Source of the DNA: Cesiribacter sp. SM1
GTDB taxonomy: Bacteria; Bacteroidota; Bacteroidia; Cytophagales; Cyclobacteriaceae
Length of the DNA stretch: 64,000 bases
NCBI RefSeq assembly: GCF_020178975.1
Contig: NZ_JAHXBU010000091.1
Span: forward strand, 124,001-188,000
Reading direction: 5' to 3'
A program made the position numbers and the translations under genes. This document shows, one piece after another, positions 34,481 through 43,774 of the stretch; the stretch's first letter is position 1; every line of letters starts with the position of its first letter. The notes under the pieces are model-generated. The model was not told the origin of the DNA, searched no databases, and saw nothing but the letters and a program-made list of their open reading frames with translations.

Positions 34481-35284
34481 CTACTGCTGTGCACTTCTAT
34501 CCATCTGCTCACGCAGCCAGCCGGGCCTGTCGGTGGTAATGCCTTTAACACCCAGCACCGCCAGCTCTTTGGCTGCTTTAGGGTCGTTTACGGTATACAC
34601 ATACGTCTCCAGCCCCTGCTCCTGCATTTTCTGCATAAAGCCTTTATCCACAAGCTTGTAGTGCACATCCAGCCCGTTGAGTTTGCTTTCTTTGGCGATT
34701 TGGGTTGCCTGCTCGAGTGAATAATCCTTATAGTTATGCAGCAGCCAGTAAGCAGGTACCTCAGGCATTTGCTGTTTGGCCTGCACTATAGCATCTTTGC
34801 TAAAGCTGATAAAAATGAGCCTGTCCCGGATGCCGCTTTCCGCTACCACCTGCTGAAGGCGGGGCAGTGCTTCAGGACCGGTCTTTATCTCGATCACCAG
34901 CTTTTTATCTGCCGGCACCAGTGCCAGCACTTCCTGCAGCAGGGGTATTTTTTCTCCCTTGTACTTTTGGTCTTTCCAGCTACCTACCTCCAGTTTTCGC
35001 AGCTCTTCCGAAGGTGTATCTTTGATCAGCAGGTTTTTGCCCCCTGCCGTGCGGCGGGTATCCTTATCGTGGATTACCATCAGCTGGTTGTCCTGGGAGA
35101 GGTGGATATCGATCTCAACAGCTTCGGCTCCCTGCTCGTAGCCCTGCTTTACGGAGGCAAGCGTGTTTTCCGGTGCCAGATAAGAGGCGCCGCGGTGGGC
35201 AATTATTTCCTGTGCCTGGAGGGTCATGCTCAACAGTAGGTTAGCTGTAAACATAACTGCAAAAAGGTGACTTTTTCTTTTCAT
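34481..35284 (-). CDS. Periplasmic glycerophosphodiester phosphodiesterase
   Basis: It hydrolyses glycerophosphodiesters to glycerol 3-phosphate and an alcohol. A signal peptide (MKRKSHLFAVMFTANLLLSM, ending LQAQE) is followed by the GDPD TIM barrel. Catalytic motifs are 'IAHRGASYLAPENT' (His30, Arg31, Glu39) and 'EIDIHLSQD..L.VIHD' (Glu57, Asp59, His72). The later 'VIEIKTG' and 'VYTVND' segments also match. It lies between the SusD-like and the metallophosphoesterase genes, which argues that the locus takes up and breaks down phosphodiester compounds. Confidence 0.94.
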   Translation of the reverse strand: MKRKSHLFAVMFTANLLLSMTLQAQEIIAHRGASYLAPENTLASVKQGYEQGAEAVEIDIHLSQDNQLMVIHDKDTRRTAGGKNLLIKDTPSEELRKLEVGSWKDQKYKGEKIPLLQEVLALVPADKKLVIEIKTGPEALPRLQQVVAESGIRDRLIFISFSKDAIVQAKQQMPEVPAYWLLHNYKDYSLEQATQIAKESKLNGLDVHYKLVDKGFMQKMQEQGLETYVYTVNDPKAAKELAVLGVKGITTDRPGWLREQMDRSAQQ

Positions 35285-35361
35285 GTGCTTAGAGTTTTAC
35301 AAAGTGAAGAAAAGAGGGAAGTAAGACCTCCCCCTTTAATCAATTAACCAACCAACCAGTA

Positions 35362-36804
35362 TTATTCTTTTTCCCACCATACTTTGGTGTTAATATTATC
35401 TGCACCCATAGACTCCAGGGCTTTCTGATAATTCGCGCTGTTGTTGCTCTGCACTGTAGTGGGGTAACGGAAACGCACCGGCATTACACCACCGTTCAGC
35501 AGTCCGCTTTCTTTAGGCAGTACGGGGTAGCCTGTTCTGCGGTACTCAAACCACTGCTGATAATCGTTAAAGTACAGGGCATAATATTTCTGCAGCATGA
35601 TGCGCTCCAGCGTACCATTATAAACGGTGGCCTCATTTTCAAAATAAGTTTCAGGCACTGTAGCGCCCCATTGTTCTATGGCTGCTTTTACACCCTGCTC
35701 ATAATGCTGCTGTGCATCTGCCTCAATCACGCCTTTCTGTGCCAGTTCTGCCTTAATAAACTCCACCTCGGCATAGGTCATGATCACAGAAACCATAGGA
35801 GCTGTTACCAGGGCAATGTTTACATTGGAGGGCAGGTAATCGAACTGCGAGTCGCTGCCATCATAACCACTGGGTATACCCTTGTAGCCAATGGTGGTGG
35901 TACCATCCAGAGAACGTGCCTTGGTAGCAAATAGTGGCAGGCGTGGGTCTTCGAAAGCATTGAGGTTATCTACAAAAAACTTGGAAACAGAACGGAAAGT
36001 GGTAAAGTCGATGGCGCGGCCCCAGGGCGATACATTTGGCGCAACGCCGGTAATCTCCAGAATTGCCGCTTCCTCATTGCTGCTAAACACGGGGTAGGTT
36101 GCAGGATCGCTGATCATCCTGGCCAGCTCTGCATGGGCATTCATTTCAGCCCTTTTCGATACCCTCAGCAACAACCTTAGCCTAAGGGAGTTGCAGAACT
36201 TTTGCCAGTTCTCTACTTTATTGCCATACAGAATATCGGTGCCATAGATCATGGGTTTTGAAGTATCAAATAAGCCATTAGCCGTTTCCAGCTCCTGAAG
36301 AATGGTGGTGTACACCTCCTGCTGGGTGTTGAAAGCCGGCTGGAAAATCTTTTCTTCGCCACGGCTGGCTTCCTCCATTGGCACATCGCCAAAGCAATCA
36401 GTAAGCAGCGAGTAAGTCCAGGCATTGAGCGTAAGGGCTATGGCCTCGTAGTTAGGATCTCCGGCCGCTACAGCAGCCTCCCGCATTTCCTTGATGTTGG
36501 CCAGCCAGCGGTAGTAGGTGTTCCAGGTAGAGTTGCCGGCACTTTCGCTCACATCGTAGCGGTGCACCCCGCCCGATGCACTGGGGTAAGGCAGCGCCAC
36601 CTGCATAATATCGAAGGTAAAACCATCGCTGCGGCGGGTGTTAAAGCTGGCCATTTCGTAAATGATTGGGTTCAGCAGTGTACCCGGGCTGATCTTATCG
36701 ATCCGGTTTGGATCTGTATTGATTTCTTCAAACTCATCTGTACAGGCAAAGCAGAAGATGCACAGAGAGAAAAAGAAGAGAGAGAATTTATTAAGGCTTG
36801 TCAT
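35362..36804 (-). CDS. SusD/RagB-like outer-membrane lipoprotein
   Basis: The lipobox (FCFACTDEF, Cys20) and the SusD fold fit: N-terminal 'INTDPNRIDKISPGTLLNPI', helical TPR-like repeats, and C-terminal 'YFNDYQQWFEYRRTGYPVLP', the conserved R-R-TG..P segment of the SusD_2 type. It pairs with the SusC-like barrel at 36880-40080, directly upstream, to form a lidded transporter. The substrate is not readable, but the following phosphodiesterase genes suggest an organic phosphate ester. Confidence 0.94.
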   Translation of the reverse strand: MTSLNKFSLFFFSLCIFCFACTDEFEEINTDPNRIDKISPGTLLNPIIYEMASFNTRRSDGFTFDIMQVALPYPSASGGVHRYDVSESAGNSTWNTYYRWLANIKEMREAAVAAGDPNYEAIALTLNAWTYSLLTDCFGDVPMEEASRGEEKIFQPAFNTQQEVYTTILQELETANGLFDTSKPMIYGTDILYGNKVENWQKFCNSLRLRLLLRVSKRAEMNAHAELARMISDPATYPVFSSNEEAAILEITGVAPNVSPWGRAIDFTTFRSVSKFFVDNLNAFEDPRLPLFATKARSLDGTTTIGYKGIPSGYDGSDSQFDYLPSNVNIALVTAPMVSVIMTYAEVEFIKAELAQKGVIEADAQQHYEQGVKAAIEQWGATVPETYFENEATVYNGTLERIMLQKYYALYFNDYQQWFEYRRTGYPVLPKESGLLNGGVMPVRFRYPTTVQSNNSANYQKALESMGADNINTKVWWEKE

Positions 36805-36879
36805 GTTCTAAAGAATTTAGGATAAAACAGAAGTTCCTGTTCTGCTCATGGCTTTTATTGCAGACAAATTTCCGTTTGC

Positions 36880-39800
36880 TTAAAAAGTGAGTGATATGTT
36901 GGCACCAAAGGTTCTGGGAGTTGGCAGCTGCCCCATTTCCACGCCTGGCAGAATGGTGGAGCCGTTAAGGGCTGCCGTTTCCGGATCAAAAATCGGGAAC
37001 TTGGTGATCATGGCCAGATCGCGGCCATAGAGCGCTACACTTGCCCGGCTAATGCCCACCCTGGATAATAAACTGGCCGGTATGTTATACTCCAGGCGTA
37101 CTTCACGCAGCTTAATGAAAGATGCATCGAAAGAGTTAGCCTCAACATTGGCGCGGCGGTAATATTCGCGATAATAATCTACCGGAAGTACCTTTGTTGT
37201 GTTGGGCGAGTAGCTGCCATCTTCGTTCTGCACCACACCCTCGCCTATAATAAATCCTTCCTCCCGGCCACGCAGTGTATGGATAAGCTTGCCCATCTCC
37301 GACATTTTATGGTGTGTTTGGGAGTAGATGGTACCGCCATACTGTCCATCGAGCAGCACACTCAGGCGCAGGTTCTTGTAGGAGAATTCATTCATAAAGC
37401 CGCCCTTCCAGTCGGCATAGGCATTGCCGATGTACTGGATCTCATCTGGCCGCTCGGGCAAGCCATCCTGGTTGTATACGATCTGGCCATCGGGGCTTCT
37501 TACAAAGCCAAAGCCGTAAATATCGCCGGTGCTGCCACCTACACGGGCCTGGATGGTGGCATTGCCGCCATAGCCGATATCCTGTTTGCCATCCATGCCC
37601 TCGGCCAGCTCCAGCACTTCGTTGTCGTTCTTAGACCAGGTAATAGTGGTGTTCCATTTAAAATGATTGCCGTTGATGGGTCTGCCGTTCAGCATCAGCT
37701 CTACACCCTGGTTGCGTACATTGCCTGCGTTTAGTACTGCGCTGCTGTAACCGGTGGTAGGGTCCAGGGGCACCTCCAGAATCTGGTTGCGGGTAAAGCT
37801 ACGGTACACGGTTACATCAAAACCAATGCGGCGGTTAAACATGATGTACTCCAGGCCGGCTTCGTAGCTGCTGGTGATCTCTGGCTTAAAGTCTGCATTG
37901 TGCAGCAGTGTTGGCATAGAGCCGGAACCCGGAAATTCACTTTGTCCGTAGTACTTTCTGGTTTTATAAGGATCGGTATCGTTACCTACCTGGGCTGCCG
38001 ATAAGCGCAGCTTGGCAAAGGAGATCTGCCTGGGCAGGGTAAACAACTCATTTAAAATAAAGCTTGAGCTTACCGATGGATAAAAGAAGGAGTTGTTTTG
38101 CACAGGCAGGGTGCTGGACCAGTCGTTACGGCCTGTTACATCCACAAAAATCTTCTCATCGAAAGAGAGCGAGGCCAGGGCATACAAGCTGTTTACCCTT
38201 TTGTTGATGCTGCTGGTGCTCATCATAGGGTTATTAATGCCGTTGGAAAGTTTGAACACACCCGGGATCACCAGGCCTTCCACCTGTCCGTTTACCAGGC
38301 GGTAGCGGCTGTTCATGGCATTGGCACCCACAGAGGCACTGAGGTTGAACCTGCTGCCTAAGCTCTCTTTATAGGTAAGCAGTGCATCGGTGTTGATCTC
38401 GTAGGCAGAAATATCCTGCTGCTTAAAAAAGCCCTTCTGAAAGTTAGCCGTGCTGTAGGGGCGTCGCTGCTCGCGCTGCTCCTGGCTCATGGCAATACCG
38501 GAACGAACCATTACCTCCAGCTTTGGAGAGATTTCGTAGGTAGCAGAAATGTTACCAACCGTGCTGTGGTTGTTTACAGCATTGGTCATTTCGTAGGCAA
38601 TCAGGTAAGGATTATCGATAAAGCCACTGAAAGGGTGCAGCTGGTCTATTTGTTCCTGCCCCTTTTTCCAGCGGCCCTCATAGGCAGCCAGGGGAATGCT
38701 GGGGTTCTGGAAAATCATGAAGTAGGCAATCGACTGGTTGTTATAACCGGTAGCCGGCAGGTTGTCGCTCTTTTTATTCGTATAGTTTACTTTAGAGTTT
38801 ATCCTGATGCGATCAGAAATTTTAGAATTAACACTTAGAGCGGCGGCAATGCGGTCGAAGCCGGTATTTGGCATAATCCACTCATTGGTGGTGTAGGTAA
38901 GAGAGGCACGGGCCGAAGAATGCTCATTGGCACCCTCCAGTGCAATGTTGTTGCTGATGGTAGAACCTGTTCTCCAGAAGCCTTTGATGTTATCTTCGTA
39001 AGGTCTCCACAACACACGTTCTGCCGACTGGCCTTCTGTGGCCGGATCGTACTGGTAATAGTACTGGCCCTCGAACTTTGGCCCGTATGCACTGCTGGTA
39101 CCGCCGGTGCTGGCACCATCTTCAGAAGCGCCATAGGAGTAGTATAGTTCGCCATCCTTATTAAAGGCTCTGCCGGTTCCCTGGCCGTACTCGTACTGGT
39201 AATCAGGCCACTTCAGCACATCGTTAAAGCTGATGTTGGAGTTAATGGAGACGCCCAGCCCTTTGCCTTTTCTGGAGCCTGATTTGGTGGTAATGATAAG
39301 CGCACCATTCGCCGCTCGGCTGCCATACAGCGCTGTTGCACTGGCACCTTTCAGCACGGTAATACTTTCAATATCATCGGGGTTTATGTCGGCAATGCCA
39401 TTACCAAAGTCTACAGGCACATCGTTGCCCGAACCCGCCCCATAGGCATTGCTTACACCAGAGCTGGTAAGGCCGCTGTTCATGGGCACACCGTCCAGTA
39501 CAATCAGGGCGTTGTTGCCATTGGGGTTAAGGGAGTTGTCGCCCCGCAGCGAAACCCTTACTGAGTTAACCGGACCCGAGCCTGCAGAGATCATGTTAAG
39601 GCCGGCCACTTTACCTGAAAGAGCGCTTACAAAGTTGTTTGGGCGGGTTTCGCTGATCTGCTTGCTGTTGATGGTCTGGGTAGCATAGCCCAGTGCTTTT
39701 TCTTCGCGTTTGATCCCCAGGGCAGTTACCACTACCTCTTCCAGAATCTCATTATCTTCTTTGAGCGTTACGTTAATAGTGGTGTTGTTTGTGTAAGGCA

Positions 39801-40080
39801 CCTCCTGCTTTACAAAGCCCACAAAGCTAAAAACCAGTGTATCGGTATTCGTTAGCCCCCCCGGAACCGCCAGGCTGTAGGCGCCATCGGTATTGGTAAC
39901 AGTGCCGGTGGCAGTACCTTTTAAAAGAACGGTAACCCCGGGCAGCGGCAGGTTTGCTGCATCAGTTACCACACCTTTAATCGTATGAGTTTGTGCTAAG
40001 GCACTGCAGATGCTCAGCAAGAGCGCAAGAACAAGGGCGGAAAAATGCCTTGTTGAAGTTGTAAAAGTTTTAAGCTCCAT
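36880..40080 (-). CDS. SusC/RagA-like TonB-linked outer membrane transporter
   Basis: The order is signal peptide, carboxypeptidase-like domain ('IKGVVTDAANLPLPGVTVLL'), TonB-box-like 'ILEEVVVTALGI', plug domain ('GKVAGLNMISAGSGPVNSVR', 'NNALIVLDGVPM', 'TVLKGASATALYGSRAANGA') and a 22-strand-type barrel ending in 'TPRFGANISLTF'-like strands (actual end PRTFGANISLTF). At 1066 residues it matches the family. It is the first gene of a four-gene operon with SusD, glycerophosphodiesterase and metallophosphoesterase. No ECF sigma/anti-sigma pair or hybrid sensor lies next to it, so regulation is from elsewhere. Confidence 0.97.
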   Translation of the reverse strand: MELKTFTTSTRHFSALVLALLLSICSALAQTHTIKGVVTDAANLPLPGVTVLLKGTATGTVTNTDGAYSLAVPGGLTNTDTLVFSFVGFVKQEVPYTNNTTINVTLKEDNEILEEVVVTALGIKREEKALGYATQTINSKQISETRPNNFVSALSGKVAGLNMISAGSGPVNSVRVSLRGDNSLNPNGNNALIVLDGVPMNSGLTSSGVSNAYGAGSGNDVPVDFGNGIADINPDDIESITVLKGASATALYGSRAANGALIITTKSGSRKGKGLGVSINSNISFNDVLKWPDYQYEYGQGTGRAFNKDGELYYSYGASEDGASTGGTSSAYGPKFEGQYYYQYDPATEGQSAERVLWRPYEDNIKGFWRTGSTISNNIALEGANEHSSARASLTYTTNEWIMPNTGFDRIAAALSVNSKISDRIRINSKVNYTNKKSDNLPATGYNNQSIAYFMIFQNPSIPLAAYEGRWKKGQEQIDQLHPFSGFIDNPYLIAYEMTNAVNNHSTVGNISATYEISPKLEVMVRSGIAMSQEQREQRRPYSTANFQKGFFKQQDISAYEINTDALLTYKESLGSRFNLSASVGANAMNSRYRLVNGQVEGLVIPGVFKLSNGINNPMMSTSSINKRVNSLYALASLSFDEKIFVDVTGRNDWSSTLPVQNNSFFYPSVSSSFILNELFTLPRQISFAKLRLSAAQVGNDTDPYKTRKYYGQSEFPGSGSMPTLLHNADFKPEITSSYEAGLEYIMFNRRIGFDVTVYRSFTRNQILEVPLDPTTGYSSAVLNAGNVRNQGVELMLNGRPINGNHFKWNTTITWSKNDNEVLELAEGMDGKQDIGYGGNATIQARVGGSTGDIYGFGFVRSPDGQIVYNQDGLPERPDEIQYIGNAYADWKGGFMNEFSYKNLRLSVLLDGQYGGTIYSQTHHKMSEMGKLIHTLRGREEGFIIGEGVVQNEDGSYSPNTTKVLPVDYYREYYRRANVEANSFDASFIKLREVRLEYNIPASLLSRVGISRASVALYGRDLAMITKFPIFDPETAALNGSTILPGVEMGQLPTPRTFGANISLTF

Positions 40081-40578
40081 ATCTTTCCTGGACTTTGTTT
40101 TAGATGCTGCAAAGAAAGAGTGGGCTTGTTAGCTAATGATGAAGGGGATTTTGAGGATAGGTTACCATTTCGGGGTGCAACAATAGCTATTTTTAAACAA
40201 TCTTCATGTTTTTGTTAAGCTGCCGTGAGCATGGGTTCAGTTACACACTTATAACCAGATGCTTATCTTATATTTAGACAAGCTTACAAATTGCCAGGCA
40301 AATCGGCGTTCTGCCGCTACCTTACATAACTCATATTTAGTCGCCAGAATTTTCTGCGCTGCCAGTACACTGCCACGGATCAATCATTCGCTTCTGAAGG
40401 CAAAACCCTTGTGTTGTCCATCTCTACTCTACCAGATCTGTCATCAGTGCACTGATAACAATAGGTTCACATTGGCAACCGAAACTTAATGCAGTTTTTT
40501 TGCTGCGATCTGCCGCAGTGCAGACCTTTACCCGGCCAATTTTCATGGCTCAGCCAAATACAACCTAAAACAAATCCT
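40081..40578. other. Long divergent intergenic region
   Basis: About 500 bp lie between the divergent SusC-like and isochorismatase-like genes. A 76-codon frame (40259-40489) shows no domain, signal or coding character and is left out. The longer frame of the next gene, from 40489, adds a 30-residue segment that is not part of the isochorismatase fold. A single TTAACAA element lies about 130 bp upstream of the SusC start (minus strand). I can support no other feature. Confidence 0.4.
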
Positions 40579-41205
40579 ATGAGTACTGCCCTGATTCTGA
40601 TTTCCATTCAGAGCACCTATTTTAAAGGTGGCAGCCACCCTTTGAAAGGAACCAAGCGTAGTGCTAAAGCAGCTGCAAAACTGCTTTGGCATTTCAGGCA
40701 AAAGAAACTACCTGTGTTTCACGTATTATATAGTGCACCACAGCAGGAGGAACCTGCTACTGCTGCAAGAGCCGAAGCCCATGAACTTGTGGCACCTGCT
40801 GCAGAAGAAACAGTGATATATACAGCAAGTGCCAACGCATTTGCAGAAGAAAAACTTATCGGGGAGCTGCAGGCACTGGGGGTTAAAGAACTGGTCATAG
40901 CTGGTTTCACTGCCGATCACCAGGTTAATGCCACCGTAAGAGCTGCAACAGAGAAAGGCTTTGCCTGTACACTTATTCAGGATGCATGTGTGGCAAACAG
41001 CTTTTTGTTTGAAGGAAACCACCTGAAGGCAGACCTGGTGCTCCAGGTATTTCTTGCCAGCCTTTACCACACCTATGCAGAGGTATGCACTGCCAAAGAA
41101 TTTCTGAAAAGGGAAGAAAAGAAGGAGAGGAAAAAATATAAGAAATCCAGGAATTCATCTACTGAAACAGGTAAAAAAACAAAAGCTGCTAATCTGTTAG
41201 CTTAG
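40579..41205 (+). CDS. Isochorismatase-like protein lacking the catalytic triad (pseudoenzyme)
   Basis: The start at 40579 gives the fold's usual beta-1 opening (STALILISIQSTYFKGG). The core matches isochorismatase-like cysteine hydrolases, including 'ELVIAGFTADHQVNATVRAA' and 'LIQDACVA'. Where the family has Asp (LVIDMQ), Lys and Cys (T..CV.AT) this protein has Ser9, Thr82 and Gln115. All three triad positions are therefore changed, which argues against the hydrolase reaction. A lysine-rich tail of about 35 residues follows (KREEKKERKKYKKSRNS). It precedes the HAMP-GAF sensor by 33 bp on the same strand and may be co-transcribed with it. Confidence 0.8.
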   Translation: MSTALILISIQSTYFKGGSHPLKGTKRSAKAAAKLLWHFRQKKLPVFHVLYSAPQQEEPATAARAEAHELVAPAAEETVIYTASANAFAEEKLIGELQALGVKELVIAGFTADHQVNATVRAATEKGFACTLIQDACVANSFLFEGNHLKADLVLQVFLASLYHTYAEVCTAKEFLKREEKKERKKYKKSRNSSTETGKKTKAANLLA

Positions 41206-41238
41206 GTTGATTGGTAATTCTACTTCTCCTCTCTCTAT

Positions 41239-43011
41239 ATGCATTTTCTTAAAACAAACATCAGAGCCAGACTCCAGCTGGCCTTTTTTGCCATTATAGG
41301 AATGGCCGCCCTTGCCGGAGTACTTTCCTACAAACTGCTTAAACAGGTAATTGCGCATCAGCAAACACAGGCACAGGTAGACGACCTGGCCGGGCTCCTG
41401 GCAGATACCCGCATTCAGGAAAAGGATTTTCTGTTGTGGGGGCGCAAAACCGAAGCCTTTTATACCAACCCCACTATTCCTGAACTGGATGCTTACGCAG
41501 AAACACGCGAAAAAATAGCAACACTGCTGAAAAACCTGAATACTAACCCTGTGGTACAAAGTGCCGGACTGGAGCAGGACCTCAGGGCCCTTGATCAGCA
41601 TTTTCATAAATACCACCAGCTGTTCGGGGAGCTCATAACCTTATACAAACAGCGCGGTTTTAAAGACTGGGGGCTTGAGGGTGAAATGCGCGCCTACATT
41701 CATGCCATCGAAAAATCAAGATCGAAAGATGAGCAGTGGTTTGTGCTCATGCTGCGCAGGCACGAGAAAGACTTTTTTATTCGGCAGGACCTTAAATACC
41801 GGGAGCAGGTAAATAAAAGGTCAGAAGAATTTATTGCTTACCTGGAGCAGGCGCCCCTAGCACAAACAGATCCTGCCTATACCAGTAACATGATCAGGGC
41901 GGTAAAAGTCTACCGGTCGCACTTCAACAAAATTGCCGGCCTGGAAGAGCAGATCGGCTTGAACCATGAAAGCGGACTTCAGGGAAAATTACTGGAGCAG
42001 GCCAGGCTGATTGAAGAAAATGCCGGTAACATTCAGCTGCGCATAGGAGCCAAAAGCCAGGAGCTGGAAGGAAATGCAATCTGGGTGATGATTTGCAGCT
42101 GCATTCTGCTGATTGCTTCGGGCATACTCATTAGCCTGGCTGTGGCCCGCAATATGGCGAAACCCCTGATGATGCTCAGCAATGTAATGCAGCAGGTGCG
42201 TAATGGAAAAGAAGAAGCCATAGATCAGCTATCGGGTATCCGGAGGCAGGACGAAATCGGAATGCTTATCAACAGCTTTAATAGCATGCTGGATGATGTA
42301 AACACTAAGGTTGCGGAGATCCAGGAAAAGAACAAAGCCCTGGAGGCCTCCTCTGCCCGGGAACAGGAGCGCCTTTGGCTTGGCCAGGGCGTGAACCGCT
42401 TTGAGCGTATACTCATGGAAAAACAGGGTGAGGTTGAACATCTTACAGACTGTTTTCTGCGGGAGCTGGTAAAATATGTAGGAGCCGTGCAGGGAGCCGT
42501 TTTTGTGAAGCACGAACAGGCATCTGAAAGCTGTATGCGCTTAAGCAGCTGTTATGCCCTTGACAAAAAGCGGTATCAGCATGCCAGCTTTTTACCTGGC
42601 GAGGGCATTGTAGGTGCTGTATGGCAGGAAAAAGAAGCTGTATTTATGAACGACATACCCGAAGATTACAGCAAAGTGAGGAGCGGGCTTGGAGCTTCCA
42701 AACCCAGGTCAATCCTGGTGGTACCGGTGCTTAACGATGATGCCGTAGAAGGGGTGCTTGAGCTGGCTTCGCTTAGTGAGTTTAGCCCTTTGCAACAGGA
42801 GCTGGTGCAACAGGTTTGTAAAGGCCTTGCCACAACACTGGCAACGGCAAAAATGCAGCACCACACCCGGCAGTTACTGGAACAGGCCCAGCGTATGGCA
42901 CAGGAGCTAAGGGAAAGCGAAGAGGTGCTGAGGCAGAACATGGAAGAAATGCAGGCCACGCAGGAAAAGATGCGCAGGGAACACACCCGGACCAATCCGC
43001 TACAGGAATAA
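41239..43011 (+). CDS. Membrane sensor: TM-helical sensor-TM-HAMP-GAF, no output domain
   Basis: Two transmembrane helices (about 12-32 and 282-303) enclose a periplasmic all-helical domain of about 245 residues, like the helical bimodular sensors of chemoreceptors. After the membrane comes HAMP (about 304-360), a coiled coil and a GAF domain (about 395-550; 'LPGEGIVGAVWQEKEAVFMN'). The protein ends in a coiled coil 'LRQNMEEMQATQEKMRREH', a motif common at the junction to output domains in Bacteroidota sensors. No kinase, cyclase or methyl-accepting domain follows, and a terminator does. Signalling would need a partner protein. Confidence 0.85.
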   Translation: MHFLKTNIRARLQLAFFAIIGMAALAGVLSYKLLKQVIAHQQTQAQVDDLAGLLADTRIQEKDFLLWGRKTEAFYTNPTIPELDAYAETREKIATLLKNLNTNPVVQSAGLEQDLRALDQHFHKYHQLFGELITLYKQRGFKDWGLEGEMRAYIHAIEKSRSKDEQWFVLMLRRHEKDFFIRQDLKYREQVNKRSEEFIAYLEQAPLAQTDPAYTSNMIRAVKVYRSHFNKIAGLEEQIGLNHESGLQGKLLEQARLIEENAGNIQLRIGAKSQELEGNAIWVMICSCILLIASGILISLAVARNMAKPLMMLSNVMQQVRNGKEEAIDQLSGIRRQDEIGMLINSFNSMLDDVNTKVAEIQEKNKALEASSAREQERLWLGQGVNRFERILMEKQGEVEHLTDCFLRELVKYVGAVQGAVFVKHEQASESCMRLSSCYALDKKRYQHASFLPGEGIVGAVWQEKEAVFMNDIPEDYSKVRSGLGASKPRSILVVPVLNDDAVEGVLELASLSEFSPLQQELVQQVCKGLATTLATAKMQHHTRQLLEQAQRMAQELRESEEVLRQNMEEMQATQEKMRREHTRTNPLQE

Positions 43012-43056
43012 ACGCTGATAGTACGAAGGCAAATAGCTACTACAGCATTATCAAAT

Positions 43057-43104
43057 AAACACCCTGCTTGTATACGGTCCGGTACACAAGCAGGGTGTTT
43101 TTTT
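43057..43104. terminator. Strong bidirectional terminator
   Basis: AAACACCCTGCTTGT pairs perfectly with ACAAGCAGGGTGTTT (15 bp, 14-base loop). It is followed by a T-run on the plus strand and by TTTATTTG on the minus strand, between convergent genes. Confidence 0.88.
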
Positions 43105-43125
43105 GGTAACATCTTTAACCTGGCT

Positions 43126-43752
43126 TTACCCAAAAATCAGCTTATTGGCCAGGTCCACTTCTTCCTGAAGAATGGTGTGCGGGCGGCCTTTATATACCTT
43201 CAACGTTACACTGGCACCCATACTTTCCAGAATCTGCCTGCTTTCCTCTACTCTTGCAAGGGGCACATGCGGATCGGGATCGCCTGTGCTGATGAGCACT
43301 GGCGTTTGCTCAAACCTGCCCTTATAATTGCCTGTATCGAGGCTGTCTCCGATGAGCCCACCGGTAAAAGCTGCAATGCCGCCCCAGCGCTGTGCATGGC
43401 GTGTGCTATACTCCAGGGTTAGGCAGGCACCTTGCGAAAAGCCGGCAAAGTAGATGTTCGTAGCCTCCACCCCCTGCTCCATAATTTCTTTCACGGCCCC
43501 ATCCAGCAGCTGCAGGGCCGAATCCAGGGCAGGCTGGTTCTGGATGGTGGGCGCCATAAAGCTGTAGGGATACCAGCTGTTATTGGTCGCTTCGGGTGCA
43601 AAAAGGGTAAAATCCTCAACCTCCAGGGCCTGCCCCAGGGAAAGAATATCCCGGGCAGATGCTCCCCTGCCATGTATCAGGATCAGCGCTTTTTTGGTTT
43701 CCGCCAGGGGCCTGCCCAGGGCAAGTATGGGTTTAGAAGTATGTGTGTACAT
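43126..43752 (-). CDS. Alpha/beta hydrolase, phospholipase/carboxylesterase family (MhqD-like)
   Basis: The 208-residue serine hydrolase has the nucleophile elbow 'YFAGFSQGACLTL' (Ser106), the acid in 'STGDPDPHVPLAR' and the His in 'YKGRPHTI'. An oxyanion region 'LILIHGRGASA' lies near the start. It follows the ring-cleaving dioxygenase gene by 22 bp on the same strand. In Bacillus, mhqO and mhqD encode the same enzyme pair in hydroquinone/quinone resistance, which suggests that role here; direct evidence is lacking. Confidence 0.88.
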   Translation of the reverse strand: MYTHTSKPILALGRPLAETKKALILIHGRGASARDILSLGQALEVEDFTLFAPEATNNSWYPYSFMAPTIQNQPALDSALQLLDGAVKEIMEQGVEATNIYFAGFSQGACLTLEYSTRHAQRWGGIAAFTGGLIGDSLDTGNYKGRFEQTPVLISTGDPDPHVPLARVEESRQILESMGASVTLKVYKGRPHTILQEEVDLANKLIFG

Positions 43753-43774
43753 ATATTAGTTTATGGTAATGTGC

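Noticed and set aside
40259-40489. 76-codon frame in the SusC-isochorismatase gap
   Set aside because: No signal, domain or ribosome-binding site; composition not gene-like.
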